Positions 1-12,138 of a DNA stretch of 64,000 bases are shown one piece after another. This DNA is from Poa pratensis (taxonomy: Eukaryota > Streptophyta > Magnoliopsida > Poales > Poaceae), in assembly GCA_947311845.1 (NCBI GenBank), contig CAMZMU010000080.1, positions 47,068,111 to 47,132,110 on the forward strand, given 5' to 3'. The number at the start of each line of letters is the position of its first letter. Within the stretch, counting starts at the first letter, position 1. The notes below the pieces were generated by a model that saw only the letters and a program-made list of their open reading frames with translations, had not been told where the DNA came from and searched no databases. A program made the translations under genes and the position numbers.

Positions 1-8
1 GTGCGAAG

Positions 9-404
9 ATGGCCAACAACAACGAGGCCGGGGGTTCGGGTTCTCAGATAGGAGGCAATGATGATCCTGTACAAGATACCTATATGTCGTTGCTTGGGAA
101 GTCATTGACAATGGAGGACGATCCCGACTATGATGAGACGGAGGCAGCCTTTCAGGAGAGCACATCTGAGGGCGATACCACTACTAGTGGCGGCGTCCAA
201 ACAGGCAATGAGACGTCTGGTAGCGAAGCCAAACGTCGACGTAAGGAGAGGCGCCCAAACAGGCTCCCCACCGGGCGAGACGAATTCCCGGAGGTGGACC
301 CCACCAGCGGTCGTCCTACACAGCCGGTAAAGCTCGCACAAGGGTATGGCAACAACTTGGGATCATCGTCCGAGACTTTGCCAATCTCAATGACGAGCAC
401 ATAA
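9..404 (+). CDS. CACTA-encoded protein, N-terminal segment (low complexity)
   Basis: This open frame of 131 codons starts at an ATG at position 9. The product is rich in Ser, Gly, Asp, Glu and Thr, with a basic patch (KRRRKERRPNRLP) near residues 75-87 that could be a nuclear localisation signal. Its place directly upstream of the segment at 539-1621 and its composition match the start of the En/Spm-type plant transposon ORF that precedes a coiled, charged region (Transposase_24-like proteins). The frame closes at 404. Splicing onto the next block is likely, but the splice sites were not fixed. No catalytic residues are visible. The role is inferred from family and position. Confidence 0.6.
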   Translation: MANNNEAGGSGSQIGGNDDPVQDTYMSLLGKSLTMEDDPDYDETEAAFQESTSEGDTTTSGGVQTGNETSGSEAKRRRKERRPNRLPTGRDEFPEVDPTSGRPTQPVKLAQGYGNNLGSSSETLPISMTST

Positions 405-538
405 GAAAAAAACAAACGACAATTGGCCAACTTCCTCATTGGCAAGCTACACGCACGATACCTGTTCTCGGGGACTGCAATGACCTGGGTCTCACAAATC
501 TAGTAAACAAATATGCACTCGACAAGTTCAGCAAAGCC

Positions 539-1621
539 TTGAGTACTTGGAGATCAACTGTGAGGGACATGATTGAAGAGGGTGCTGATTACACTGAGAT
601 TCACAAGGCGTATCAAAACATTTCGGAAGATGACTTTGCGCTTTTCCAGGCCAACGAAGCCAAACCTGAAAAGAATGCGCTAAGGGTGTGGGGGAAAGAG
701 ATGCATGACAAGAACGTAGCTCCCCACACTCTCGGAAACGGTGGTTACCCCGGAAAGGACCCAATTTGGCAAAAGGAGGATGAAAAAAGGTCAGGGCCTT
801 CTATCTATGACAAGATCACCGACCCGCAGGCAAGAAAATTTATCAGGGCGCATTACAAGGAAAATCCCAAATCCACGGGAGAACTTCTCAATAATGCGAA
901 GATGAAGCTTCTTCAGGAGAAAATTCTGGAGGAAGAAAAGAAATCACGAAATGCTGATGGATCTCAAGAAGGCTCCTCAACCCAAGGGTCGGGGATGAAG
1001 GCCCCGTGGGACACTACTTTTAACAGGGCGCTGAACACGATAAAGGAAATGTCGGTGTCACGTGCGCCACATCGTGGCCGTGTGGTCGGTGCCGGAACCG
1101 GTTATAAACATGAATTTTACTACGGCGCCGAAACCAAGGAGCAGCGAAAGGAGAGGAAGAAGCTCACAGAGATGGATCTCAGATGGGAATTGGACACCAT
1201 GAACGCAAAAATGCAGTCGTCCATCCAAACCGAAGTGGTAAGGACGGTCAACTCCCTCATTCCTAGCATGATGGAGTCATTTGCGGCTTGGTGGGAAGGA
1301 GGCAAAAAAGGGCCTCTCCCCGTGATCAACATCGAGGCCAGCCATGGATCAAACAATGTGTCGCCTAATGTCCCCGTGATCAATGCACATGGAAGGGACG
1401 ATGGATCGCCGGCCGGCAATGCGCCTTGTAACAGCCCTTCCATATCTGGCACGCCAGCTCCACAAGTCACGCCATTAGCCGAGCTCGATGCTCTCAAGGT
1501 AATTAAGCATCGCAAAAGTCTCGAGAAGTTTTATAATACTTCATTGGTGGCACCTGACTCCTTACATGTTTTCGCAGGACGACGACGTGCCATGCACATT
1601 GCTATTGCGTGCGAACGGTGA
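539..1621 (+). CDS. CACTA transposon protein, Transposase_24-like central region
   Basis: An open segment of 360 codons that begins with TTG, so it is more probably an internal exon than a separate gene. It contains a highly charged region typical of the plant Ptta/En/Spm protein family: a conserved-looking block around WGKEMHDKNVAPHTLGNGGY (about residues 50-70), then DPQARKFIRAHYKENP, then a lysine- and glutamate-rich helix-prone stretch (MKLLQEKILEEEKK), then a Pro/Ser-rich tail. In CACTA elements this protein is thought to bind subterminal repeats or help assemble the transposition complex. That role is family knowledge and is not shown by residues here. Its last codons probably run past a donor site into an intron. 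Confidence 0.7.
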   Translation: MSTWRSTVRDMIEEGADYTEIHKAYQNISEDDFALFQANEAKPEKNALRVWGKEMHDKNVAPHTLGNGGYPGKDPIWQKEDEKRSGPSIYDKITDPQARKFIRAHYKENPKSTGELLNNAKMKLLQEKILEEEKKSRNADGSQEGSSTQGSGMKAPWDTTFNRALNTIKEMSVSRAPHRGRVVGAGTGYKHEFYYGAETKEQRKERKKLTEMDLRWELDTMNAKMQSSIQTEVVRTVNSLIPSMMESFAAWWEGGKKGPLPVINIEASHGSNNVSPNVPVINAHGRDDGSPAGNAPCNSPSISGTPAPQVTPLAELDALKVIKHRKSLEKFYNTSLVAPDSLHVFAGRRRAMHIAIACER

Positions 1622-1671
1622 GCTCAAGGATGTGGCGAAGGCAAGTATCGTGACACCACTAAAACCGCATA

Positions 1672-2016
1672 TTGCACACAGTGACTATGCCTGATGGTGT
1701 GTTTAGGGTTGCATTGGCTCGGGTGTTGCCTGGTTGCGGAAATTTGGATCCTCCGGCTCAAACCCCCAAAGCCGATAGCGAGTTAAACCTCGAAGAATGC
1801 CTGCTGTGGCCCATGACATGGCCAAAATCACTGATTCGTTTGGACCCTGTTAGAACCACCCCACAACCAACACCAGTTGATGGGTCGGCTCCACCTGATG
1901 CAGAGCCGGAGGACCCCATGGACTACTACCTCAATGATGGTCCTCTTGACCAGCCTGACCATGCTCTAATGCATTCTCACGTGCCTGATCTAAGAGAGAA
2001 GCATCAGTGCTCCTAG
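1672..2016 (+). CDS. CACTA transposon protein, downstream segment
   Basis: A short open frame of 114 codons lying between the charged region and the protease-like region. The product contains DGVFRVALARVLPGCGNLDPP, rich in Gly and Pro, followed by an acidic and proline-rich linker (DGSAPPDAEPEDPMDYY). Grass CACTA second ORFs carry a comparable small domain at this position. It is probably one exon of the same gene as the segments at 539-1621 and 2038-2956. No motif with a known function was recognised. Confidence 0.5.
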   Translation: MHTVTMPDGVFRVALARVLPGCGNLDPPAQTPKADSELNLEECLLWPMTWPKSLIRLDPVRTTPQPTPVDGSAPPDAEPEDPMDYYLNDGPLDQPDHALMHSHVPDLREKHQCS

Positions 2017-2037
2017 CGTCTATTCAGTTCTCAACCA

Positions 2038-2956
2038 ATGCTAGAAGCTGATGCTCCAGCAGGACTCAGCCAGGGCACACTCCATGATACCCTGAAAGAG
2101 GCGTTCGAGCCCGAGGAGCCGGGAGATAGGATCCCGAAAAGGGTATGTGACAATGTAACCATCCCCAACTGGCATCGGTTCCATGAGTTGGCCAAACCGA
2201 TGCTGCCGCCAAATATGCTCGTTGTCGTACCTAAGGATATGAAAAGCATCCATGCTAAAGTTCTTTTCTTGGAGGAGAAACTTATCAAAGAGAACAATCC
2301 ATCATACCCGCTTTTCACGGGAAAGGTACCAAAGGGCATGGGATTTGACGATACGTATCCCGGGGACGTGTTCTTCGTGAGATATAGTGACATCTTCTAC
2401 TTGTTCCACATGAAAGCGCTTTCCCCGTTCATGGTTCGGCTATTTGCGCTCAGTTTGGCGCATCAACTCATTAGAGAGAATACCTCGAACATCATGATAG
2501 TCGATCCCTACTACATGCAAGAGTGCTTCGTGAACAGCCCTACGGGTAAGGCTCGCACGGCAAAGTACCTCGAAGATTTCATGAGGAAGTATTGTAACAA
2601 AGAAATCTTTCTCCTGCCTTACTTTCCCGACTAAGTCATTTGCTAGCTGTCATAACATTCTTTCGTAGATTTCCATCGCTAATTTGAAGATGATGGTCTC
2701 TATTTGAACTGTTTCCCGCAGTAACCAATACGGCACCCTCATCGTTCTCTTCCCGAGAGACTCATATGCCCTATATCTCGACTCGGGGAGTAAGGAAAAG
2801 ACGAAAGACTACAGCGGCATCAAGGATGTTCTAGATGAGGCTCTCAAAAACTACTATTTATATGAAGGCATCCTGAGAAGATCAATCGAAAAGCGAGGCA
2901 AGAAGGTATTCAGCCACACGACAGAGTTCACCGGCATCAAGCAGGCACAAGGCAGT
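2038..2956 (+). pseudogene. CACTA C48 (ULP1-like) protease-like domain, interrupted
   Basis: The frame 2038-2634 continues, after a likely short intron, at about 2720-2956, where the LTR retrotransposon begins. The layout (an upstream proline-rich linker, LALAHQLIRENTSNIMIVDP-type helices, then a GTLIVLFPRDSYALYLDSGS strand pair) is the ULP1/C48 peptidase-like fold carried by many plant CACTA elements. The usual His of the HW pair is absent (G replaces it before TLIVLF). The intron donor region reads GACTAAGTCATT, where a GT donor would be expected, so the first exon runs into TAA. With the retrotransposon insertion this copy cannot make an active protease. The domain call comes from pattern resemblance and is moderately sure. 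Confidence 0.6.
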
Positions 2957-3090
2957 TGTCGCATCTCGGTAGCGGGGGTCCCCGTGATCCTCCCCGTGCA
3001 CTGCAGCCTGCCACGTTCGGGGTAACGGCACCCAAAGGACGGTAGCTCCCCCAGTGAACAAGTCCCCGTGAAGGCCAGGGAAAGCATACC
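2957..3090 (+). repeat. 5' LTR, left piece, of the non-autonomous gypsy element
   Basis: Starts TGTCGCATC and matches 23209-23340 of the 3' LTR closely (shared GGGGTCCCCGTGATCC and CACGTTCGGGGTAACGGC). It stops at 3090, where the chromovirus begins. The last five bases, ATACC, are one copy of that guest's target duplication. Confidence 0.9.
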
Positions 3091-6000
3091 TGTGGGGACC
3101 CCGGACTAGCCGTCCGAAATACCCGATTATGCTTAACACAACGATCCCGTGATCAGTATGTCGTTGCACATAATCCGAACTGAATATCAAAGTTTACATC
3201 CATACAATACCGAGTTTCAAGTCTTACACACATGGCCATACTGGCCTAATTATACATAGGTGCCTTCAAGGGCCAAATCATCTTTATTCAGCGGAAGCTA
3301 CGGTAGTAGGGCTAATCCATTCAAACAACACCCGACAGGCAGCTGACTTATGAAGATCCTAGTTTGCATAGACGTCGCCGAACTCCTCTTCAACGTAGGG
3401 CTCCTCGAAATCTGGCTAAGACAATAGCCAGGGACGAAACCAATATGAGTACATTTGAATGTACTCGCAAACTACCCCAACTAGAGTAAGCACTAGTTTT
3501 AGTCTGAAAACTTTTACTTAGCTTTGAAACATCTTAAAAGAAAGCCTTTTCTGAAAAGGGGTAAGAAGAAATTTTTACAACTATCCTTTAAGAAGACATC
3601 ATTTTAGCTGTTTCCCCGAAACTCCTCCGTTATCCAACCACATCCCAATCATGGTTCCCAAAACCCATCACAACCTCGTACCAACTCATTGGTACAGGTA
3701 TGCAACCTTTTCCACTTCATTTCCTTTCAAAACTCAATATTTTATAAAACTTGCACATGGTCTTAAGACAGCCTCCCAACTGTCCATATCCGAGGACTCG
3801 GCTATTCGAATAGTTTTACCCTCTGCAGAGGTAGCACGCTTTTCCCACACCCATCCGGTCACTCATCGTGTCAGCCACGTCCCGCCATACCAGAGGTATG
3901 CGAAGTTGAGTTCCCGGCCATAGCCTGTCCTTTGCTCATGCTAGTATAGGACCCTGCCTCTACGACACTTTCCATCGACACTTAAATCCTCAGAAACTAA
4001 GTGTGAGGACTCGTAGTTCTGTCCGGCGGACCCAAGGGAGCCCTTCAATCCTCTTTCTCCTTTACGCTCATACCGGCTTCCGGTAGACTTCTATTAAGAG
4101 GACCCAGGTCAGGGGGTAGGTCCTCAGACCATCCCCTCATGGAACGAGGTTATCCTCGTTATTGAGGCATCCAGTACTAACACGAGCAAATTATATGACT
4201 ACGCCCTTGCCCATATGTGGGTAAATGTGGTCGCACCGGTTATTGGTTGGTCGCCATAGTGTTAGGACACAATGTGCACTTTTCCAAAACAACACCACCA
4301 TTTTCCAACTTAATACCGACCTTTCGGCATTTCACCTTCATCCAAGTACCTTCAAAGGAGTTTTGAAAAACATTGTTTTTCCCAACTTATAGTTTTAAAT
4401 AACTACTTTATACTTCTACATAAGGTGGCAAAATAGTTTTCAGGTATTTTGCAAAAGGGATTTTTCTAAAATCATTGATTCCTTGGAATAACTCTTGAGA
4501 CTAAAATAGATGTATATAAATGCAAGCTCAGTGAAGTAGCTTGCCTTGTTCAACACAGTGGTACTGGTCCTGATCTTCGGGTTCAACGAAACCTCCTTCT
4601 TCGATAAATCCGTCAACGGTATCGTCTAAACGTTAAACAAGCAAGACAAACAATTACTACTCTAACTCAAGCATCATCACATCATTACAATCACAAATGC
4701 TACAATTAGCTACTGCACACATCAAGCAACACAAGGTGGTTTTAATTTAATTGAATTAATCTTTATTTAATTGTTTTCAAACTAAGGCAGAACTAGTTGT
4801 ACACCAATTAATTCACCATTTAATCTATGTTGGTCACAAAATTTCAAACTAAAATTCTATGGATAGCTACTGATGTGTAGAAGACCACCCAATTGGATTG
4901 GGGTCATTTGGAGTTACCAAACTCCCTACACATTTGTTTTAGTTCAGAAGGACTTTAATCAAGTTTTAGCTACCAAACAAATTAGGTTGCTCAAAAATTA
5001 AATCCTTTTAGGGATAACTAACCTTGGTTGTATGTGACCTGACAAAATTGGGTTTAGTTTAATTGGACCTACTATTAATTCACACTAATTGGTTTAGTGC
5101 AGAAGGGTTTACTGAAGTTCAACCAAAAGCTAAGGATTTTACACTACTCAATTAATTCTACCAAAATTTGGGGAGCTAAAGGATCCTAATACAAAGCTAC
5201 CAAAATTGGTTTCAAGTCATTTGGACTAATATAACTCCAGAAACAAATGGTTTGGTGTTTCAAACCTTCTGGAGCATTTTTATTATTAAGCTTTTATTAT
5301 TTATCTAAATGGGATGAGACCACTTTGGTGAGTTAAAGAATTTCATAAGCTTTCCAGAACATTTGAGTTTGATTTATTTGGATTCCTAATTCTCGAGATA
5401 ATGAATTTCAAAGTGGTGTCCAGTACTGAAATTCAGAGGAGATTTAAATTCTAAAACCCTAATTTACTGGATAATGTTGAGATCCCTGACGGGTGGGGTC
5501 CGCTCGTCAGTGACTCAACGGAAAACGTCTCGCGCGCGGGTTTAAGTTTAAAACGCTGACGGGTGGGGTCCACCAGTCAGTGTCTAATTAAACGAACCGG
5601 TACGTAGCCGTTGATTTCTAATCCTACGGCTAAGGAGCGATGACAACGGCGACGACCATTTCCTGGTGGCGCCGGGGCTCCGGCGACGGCGAGGTGGTTC
5701 AAGGGCTCACCTAGGGGGCTCGGTTGGAAGCGGCGAGGACGTGGATCGACGGCGGAGGTTCGGGGAAGGTCGCTGGAGGACTGGTGCTTGCTGGGGCGGT
5801 CCGGTTCGTCGGCGGCGAGCTCCGCAGCTTCCTCGGCCGTGCTCCAACTCCGGCGAGTCCCCTGCGTCGCTTCTGGGCACGAAACAAGGAGGGAGTGAGT
5901 GCGGGAGGGTGCGGTGGTAATGGTGAGGCTGTTGCGGTGCAGGGAAGAGAGAGGGGAAGAGTGGCACGGCGCGGCCGTGATCGACCTCTTCTTCGGTGCG

Positions 6001-7321
6001 GCAGTGCACAGCCGAGCTTGTGCACGGTGGCTGTGGTGGCGTGCTCGCCCTCCTGGCGATGCACGGGTGTGAGGGGTGTGAGGGGGAAGTGGTGGCGATG
6101 TGTGGAGAAGAGAGGGGGTGCGGGGTGCTTTTTATAGCGGGTGGAGGCGTTCGGTGCCCCATGGCACGGTGGTGGAGTGAGGGAAGGAGAGGTGCTGGGT
6201 CCGGCTGGGGGTGCCAGAGGGGTTGCGGGGAGCTAGGGGATGCTGCAGAAGTGGTCGGGTGGTCGAGGGGGACAGGGGTGGCGCGCGAGCGTCGATGCCG
6301 TGCTCGGCCGGCCATGGCGATCGGCGTGCTCCGGCGCGTGCGCTGGGGTCGGGTAGAGTGCGTGCGGTGCATCAGAGGGGCAGGGGGGCTCGCATACGAC
6401 GCGGTGGAGGTGACGGAACCAGAGGGGTGAGGCGGGGCAGCGCAGAGGCGTGCGGTGCTCTCCGTTGACCTCGGCGTCGCCATGACGCGCGGCGTGCTCT
6501 GGCACGGACGGTGTGCACGCCAGAGGGCTTCTGCGGCGGTGTGGTCTCGTCGGGCAGAAGCAGAGGGATGCGTGGAGTGCGGTGGACACGGCGCGGCGTC
6601 GCCTCAGCGTTGCGTCTGCTCTCTCCACGGAGACGACCCGTGCGGCAGAGCTCTGAGGACGGCAATGGCGTGGAGCTTCGGCTTGCTTCCTCTGGGGTCA
6701 ACGAGCACGTCTCTTCATCGTCCTTTGAGTGAGTGAGGTGAGGTGAGGGAGTGGAAACACTAATGGCACGGGATTGCACCGAATTGAGCTCGAATTTTGG
6801 ATTGGATTTTCGGTTTTAGGGAAGAACACAGTGGTGATCAGCAGGTGTTCGACCTTATTCCCGAACCAAATCCAAAATTGGATTTTCTGAAATTTATTTT
6901 CATAGTTTGTTTCAAAATGATTTGTCAAGGTTTGTGGTACCACTGGGGTATTTATTTTGGAAGTGTAGCTTGGTGATCTTGATGATTTCCAAAGTTAAAG
7001 AAACATTTGGAAATTTTGAAAATGGAATTTTGAATATAATTTGAAATAAAGAGGGGGAAAAGTATTAGGGATAAAATGAGAGGGATCAAGATTTCTCCAC
7101 TGAATTTTTGTTTGGAAGAAAACTTGAATTCTCACTTGGAGATTTAGGGTGACACTTGTCACATTATTTTAGGGTTTTTGGCACTTCTTTTATTTCTTTT
7201 CTTTTCTTTTTATTTAGAGCAAACAACAAATCAAACAACCATAATCAAACAAACACACAAAAGTTTTTGTTGACCCACATTTTTGACTAATAAAGCTGGG
7301 TTACAATTTTGGGATGTTACA
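3091..7321 (-). repeat. 3' LTR of the chromovirus (4,231 bp)
   Basis: Plus-strand ends are TGTGGGGACCCC and GGGATGTTACA, so in element sense it runs TGTAACATCCC to GGGGTCCCCACA. It is AT-rich at both ends with a GC-rich block at 5640-6740, and carries a TATA box at 6128. Long frames inside it (up to 258 codons, 5707-6483 minus) follow from the GC bias, and no protein family was recognised in them. Confidence 0.92.
6128..6137 (-). promoter_or_regulatory. TATA box in chromovirus 3' LTR
   Basis: Minus strand reads CTATAAAAAG in an otherwise very GC-rich block, the composition expected of a plant core promoter. Transcription would start about 30 bases further along the minus strand, near 6100. 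Not tested. Confidence 0.6.
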
Positions 7322-7336
7322 GATCCTTCCCCCCTT
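7322..7336 (-). other. Polypurine tract of the chromovirus
   Basis: Minus strand AAGGGGGGAAGGATC immediately precedes the LTR start TGTAACATCCC. This is the expected plus-strand priming site. Confidence 0.8.
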
Positions 7337-7339
7337 AGG

Positions 7340-10229
7340 ATAAATCTCGTCCCGAGATTGGCTGGGCTTAGGTGCTAAAGAGGTTGGGAAAATCGCTTCT
7401 AAGATAGTCCTCACGTTCCCAAGTGCTTCCTCTTCAGAGTGGTTAGTCCACTGGACTTTATAAAACTTGATCTTGTTCCTCCGGGTGAGACGAATATCTT
7501 CGTCGAGAATTTTGAATGGTCTCTCACGGTAAGTCAGATCATGGTTCAGGTCGATGGAGTGGTGGTCAATGTTCTTGAAGACGTCTGGCTGGTCAGGAAC
7601 TTCAAGACATTTCCGGAGCAGAGAGATGTGGAAACATCATGAAATTCCGATAATTCTGGGGGCAACTCTAACTGATAGGCTACCTCTCCGCGACGGGCAA
7701 GAATCTTAAAAGGTCCAATATATCTGGGTGCCAACTTTCCTTTGACATGGAAACGTTGCATCCCTTTGAGTGGTGTCACCCGAAGATAGACAAAATCTCC
7801 AGGTTGAAAGGTGACGTCACGACGCTTGGGATCAGCATAACTTTTCTGACGGGATTGGGCCGTTTTGAGACGCTCACGGATAAGTTGGACTTGCTCCTCG
7901 GCTTCACGGAGGGTATCTGGTCCAAACACTTTTCCTTCTCCGGTCTCGGACCAGTTCAAGGGTGTACGGCACTTCTTGCCGTAAAGTGCTTCAAATGGGG
8001 CCATTTGCAGACTGGACTGATAACTATTGTTATAGGAAAACTCTGCAAACGGAAGGCAATCTTCCCATTTAGAGCCATAGGCTAGGACACATGCGCGAAG
8101 CATATCTTCCAGAATCTGGTTTACTCGCTCAGTCTGTCCTCCGGTCTGAGGGTGATAGGCTGTGCTGAATGATAAGTGGGTTCCGAGGGCTTCGTGAAGA
8201 GCTTTCCAGAACCGTGAGGTGAACTGCGTGCCTCTGTCAGATACAATCCTCTTAGGCACTCCATGCAGGCTTACTATTCTGGAAATATACAAGTCTGCTA
8301 GCTGGTTCCCTCTATAAGTGGTGTTGACCGGAATGAAATGGGCAACCTTGGTCAATCGATCAACTATGACCCAGATTGAATCATGGCCTCGGTTGGACCT
8401 AGGAAGTCCGGTAATAAAATCCATTCCAATTTCATCCCATTTCCACTCGGGGGTCTTAAGGGGTTGGAGCAATCCTGCAGGGCGCTGGTGCTCTGCTTTG
8501 ACTCGCTGACAGATATCACACTTGGCCACGAAAGAACCAATCTCTCGCTTCATTCCATGCCACCAAAACTTCTCACGAAGATCTTGGTACATCTTGGTTC
8601 CTCCGGGGTGGATCGAGTATGGGGTATCGTGGGCTTCTTTCAGGATCAGACCCTTGAGTTCCTTATCATCGGGCACACATAGGCGTCCTTTGAATTTCAG
8701 AACTCCTTCAGCATCTACGGCAAAACCAGGTGCTTTGTCGAGGGATAGCTTCTTTTTAATTCCCTCGATACTCTCATGACCCTTCTGGGCCTCTTTGATT
8801 TGGTCCAACAGGGTTGGGGCTAACTCCAGGTTGGCAAGATATCCATGGCTAACCAATTCAAGTCCGAAATCTTCGAACTCCTTAAACAAGGCTGGTTGTT
8901 CTGCTTGGATTAGGGTATTCAGGGTGCAGGGCTTCCGGCTTAGGGCATCGGCTACCACATTGGCTTTTCCGGGATGGTAATGAATTCCGACATCATAGTC
9001 CTTAATCAATTCCATCCACCTTCTCTGCCTCAGATTCAACTCCTTCTGAGTGAAAATGTACTTCAAGCTTTTGTGATCTGTATAGACCTCGCAGCGATGA
9101 CCCACAAGATAGGGTCGCCATGTTTTCAAAGCGAAAACCACAGCTGCTAATTCCAGATCATGGGTTGGGTAATTCTCCTCATGCGGTCGCAACTGTCGAG
9201 ACAGGTACGACACAACTTTTCCTTCTTGCATCAGAACGCAACCAAGTCCGAGACGTGAAGCATCGCAATACACGTCGAAACTCTTGGTGACGTCTGGCAT
9301 GACTAGGATTGGGGCTGAAGTCAGTCTCTTCTTCAGTTCTTGAAAACTATCTTCACACTTCTGGGTCCATTCAAACTTCTTATCCTTCTTCAACAACTGG
9401 GTCATGGGTTTGGCTATACTGGAGAATCCTTCAACGAACTTGCGGTAATAACCTGCCAGTCCGAGAAAACTTCGGATTTCAGTTACACTGGTGGGGGATT
9501 TCCAGTCTAGAATGGCTTTGATTTTCTCGGGGTCAACAGAGATTCCTCCTGCAGACACAACATGTCCGAGGAATGCCACTTCACTTAGCCAAAATTCACA
9601 CTTGCTAAGTTTGGCATACAGTTTGTGTTCTCTGAGGGTCTCCAAAACCAAACGCAGATGTTCAGCATGCTCTTCTTCCGTCTTGGAGTAGATAAGGATA
9701 TCATCGATGAAGACAACCACGAACTTGTCGAGGTACTCCATGAAGATCTTATTCATGAGATTCATGAAATAAGCAGGGGCATTGGTCAAGCCAAAGGACA
9801 TAACGGTGTATTCAAACAATCCGTATCGGGTGGTGAAGGCGGTCTTAGGAATGTCAGACTCTCGAATCTTCAACTGGTGATAACCTGTCCGAAGATCGAT
9901 CTTAGAAAAGACTCGGGCTCCGTTCATCTGATCGAACAGATCCTCGATCTTGGGCAGAGGATACTTGTTCTTGATGGTTACATCATTGAGCTTGCGATAA
10001 TCCACACACAGGCGTGTGGTACCGTCTCTTTTGTCCACGAAGATGATGGTGATCCCCAAGGTGATGCACTTGGGCGAATCAGACCCTTGCTGAGCTGATC
10101 AGCTAACTGCTTCTTCAACTCCACCAGTTCCTCTGGGTTCATCCGGTAGGGTCTCTGGGATATAGGGGCTGTTCCAGGAATAAGTTCAATCACGAACTCA
10201 ATATCCCGGTCTGGTGGCATACCAGGCAA
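7340..10229 (-). pseudogene. Chromovirus Pol: RT, RNase H, integrase, chromodomain
   Basis: The main frame is 10059-7546 (837 codons). Reverse transcriptase has the FIDDIL catalytic motif (a YxDD variant) and [14 protein letters not shown]. RNase H follows with SFDVYCDAS and TDHKSLKY. Integrase has an HHCC zinc finger ([12 protein letters not shown]) and a D-D-E core with [19 protein letters not shown] and the catalytic Glu in GGQTERVNQ, then a GPY/F-type end ([12 protein letters not shown]). The RT N-terminus lies in another frame upstream (10229 to about 10060), a one-base loss near 10060. The C-terminal chromodomain (YKVQWTNHSEEEA) lies out of frame after a one-base loss near 7640. Both shifts are at short runs and could be true lesions or assembly errors. 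Confidence 0.9.
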
Positions 10230-10465
10230 TTCCTCCGGGAAAACATCCTTGAATAGGTGGACAACACGGATCTCATCTAGAGCTGGTCGGCTATACCTTC
10301 ATGACAACGGGATTGGGATTGATTGGCTTGTGATGCATACTCCACTTCGGTTCCTTGGTCTGTGGTGAGAGATACTGCTCTTCTGGCGCAGTCGATACGA
10401 CCATGATACTTTGCTAACCAATTCATACCCAGAATGATATCTATGCCTGGTTCCTAATGATTAGG

Positions 10466-10684
10466 TCAGCTGGAAATTTCTCCTTTGATCTCAAGAGAGA
10501 CGTCGGGACAAAACAGCTTGGTCTCTACTAGGAACTCTGGGGTTTGGATGAGCAGGGGTTTGGACAAGAGACTCCCGACTAGACCTCCCTTAACAACAAA
10601 CTCCTTGGTAACAAAGGAATGGGTAGCACCAGAATCAAACAGGACAGTTGCAGGTACTGAGTTGACAAGGAACGTACCCAGCAC
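10466..10684 (-). CDS. Chromovirus aspartic protease segment
   Basis: A 72-codon frame with the retropepsin active-site pattern LFDSGATHSFV (DSGA in place of DTG/DSG-A, usual in plant gypsy elements). It sits between the gag zinc knuckle and RT, its normal place in the polyprotein. Flanking residues are in other frames, so the polyprotein is broken around it. In an intact element it would cleave Gag-Pol inside the particle. Confidence 0.75.
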   Translation of the reverse strand: MLGTFLVNSVPATVLFDSGATHSFVTKEFVVKGGLVGSLLSKPLLIQTPEFLVETKLFCPDVSLEIKGEISS

Positions 10685-10839
10685 AACATCTGGCGCTTCC
10701 TGGGCTTCGGCAGCATCAATGTGGTTGAGGCGGCCTCTGGCAACAGCAGCATTGCCACGGGGTGCAGCATTCTTGCCATTTCCATTTCCATTTCGGCCTT
10801 GTCCAGATTGGGTGCTGGCATTGGGGCGCTGAACATTCC

Positions 10840-11874
10840 TCTTGGGATTGGGGCAGTCTCGGGAGTAATGACCCTTGTTGCCGCATTCAAAGCAGACAAC
10901 GCTGGCAGTAGGGGTAAAAGTGTGGGTGTTTCCTCCGGGACGATTGTTGCCATTGGGGCGGTAGTTGTTGTTGGTGTTTGGGCGGGGACATTGTTGTTGT
11001 TGTTGTTGTTGGGACGGTTGGGATAGTTGGGACGTGAAGCTGGGGGTGTTTGGTGAACTGGCTTGGGGCTAGCTGGAAGGTGCGAGATTTCTGGCTGCTG
11101 GAACCTTCCTGAATATTCATCCTTCTCTTGCGGCCTTCAAACATGGATTTGCGCTTGGTCTCCAGCTGAATTGCCTTGTCCACTAGTGACTCCAGATCAC
11201 GGAAGTCATGGACAACCAAGGCACATTGCATCTCATCATGGAGTCCGTTCAGAAAGCGCTCCATCTTCTTCTTTTCCGTGTCGGTATCTTCAGGAGCATA
11301 CCGAGCAAGATCGGTAAACTCATCCAGATAACCAACCACATCTCTGCCTCCCTGCCTTAGCTTACGGAACTCATCCTTCTTCCTCTCGATAAGACCGCTA
11401 GAATGAACTTCTTGCGGAATTTGTCCTTGAACTCCTCCCAGGTTATGACATGACCCGCTTGCTGGATGGTCTTGGTAGTTTCCCACCAAGCTCTTGCAGG
11501 TCCAGCAAGGTAGTGGGTAGCATACAGGACCTTCTCATTCTCTCCTACCGAGGCAACTTCCAGGTTGTTTTCAATAGTGCGGATCCAGTCATCTGCTTCC
11601 AGGGGATGAAGTCCCTTGGAATAGGTAGGCGGTGTGGTCTTTGGAAGTCACTCAGGGTAGAGCGCTGGTTTCCACCCTCGTCGCCATTGCCATTGCCACC
11701 ATTGTTGTTCTGGTTGGCGTGGGCAGCAGCAAGTTGCTGCAGGGCGGCGAGATGAGCTTGACGCTCTTCCCGGGCAGCTTGGCGATCCTCCATGATGATC
11801 GCAAGCAGTTGAGCAGCGGTGGGTTCCGGCGGTGGTGGTGGTGTCGCGTGCTGGTTGTGGCGAGTGTTCGTCAT
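10840..11874 (-). pseudogene. Chromovirus Gag
   Basis: Likely start is MTNTRHNQHA at 11874, with a Pro-rich then Gln/Ala-rich head and an Asn/Gly stretch, continuing in frame to about 11545. A second frame, 11489-10887, holds the Retrotrans_gag core (VVGYLDEFTDLARYAPED, then MERFLNGLHDEMQ) and a basic linker. A third frame near 10850-10890 holds a CCHC knuckle, CFECGNKGHYSRDC (C-x2-C-x4-H-x4-C). The three parts need frameshift corrections, so this copy does not encode a whole Gag. Gag would form the particle and bind RNA through the knuckle. Confidence 0.8.
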
Positions 11875-12138
11875 CCTGGAATAGATACGATATAAGAGGC
11901 AAGGCAAAAAGGCTTTGGCTAACGATGAAGTCACAAAGGGGGTGGTTGATGAAACACTAGTCAAACAAGACCATCACATTTATTCAACACAATCATCACA
12001 TCAAGGGTTCACACATCAAGCTTACAACATCCTACTACACCTAATGTACATACAACATGGTTTCTCTAGGAACCAACACATAAACTCTACTCGCATAGGG
12101 GGTCGACACAGTCCTAAGGTAGTGCTCTCGTCGCTCAA

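Noticed and set aside
5707..6483. Long open frames (up to 258 codons) in the chromovirus LTRs
   Set aside because: They occur on both strands and in several frames of a GC-rich block, with low-complexity products and no family. Composition explains them.
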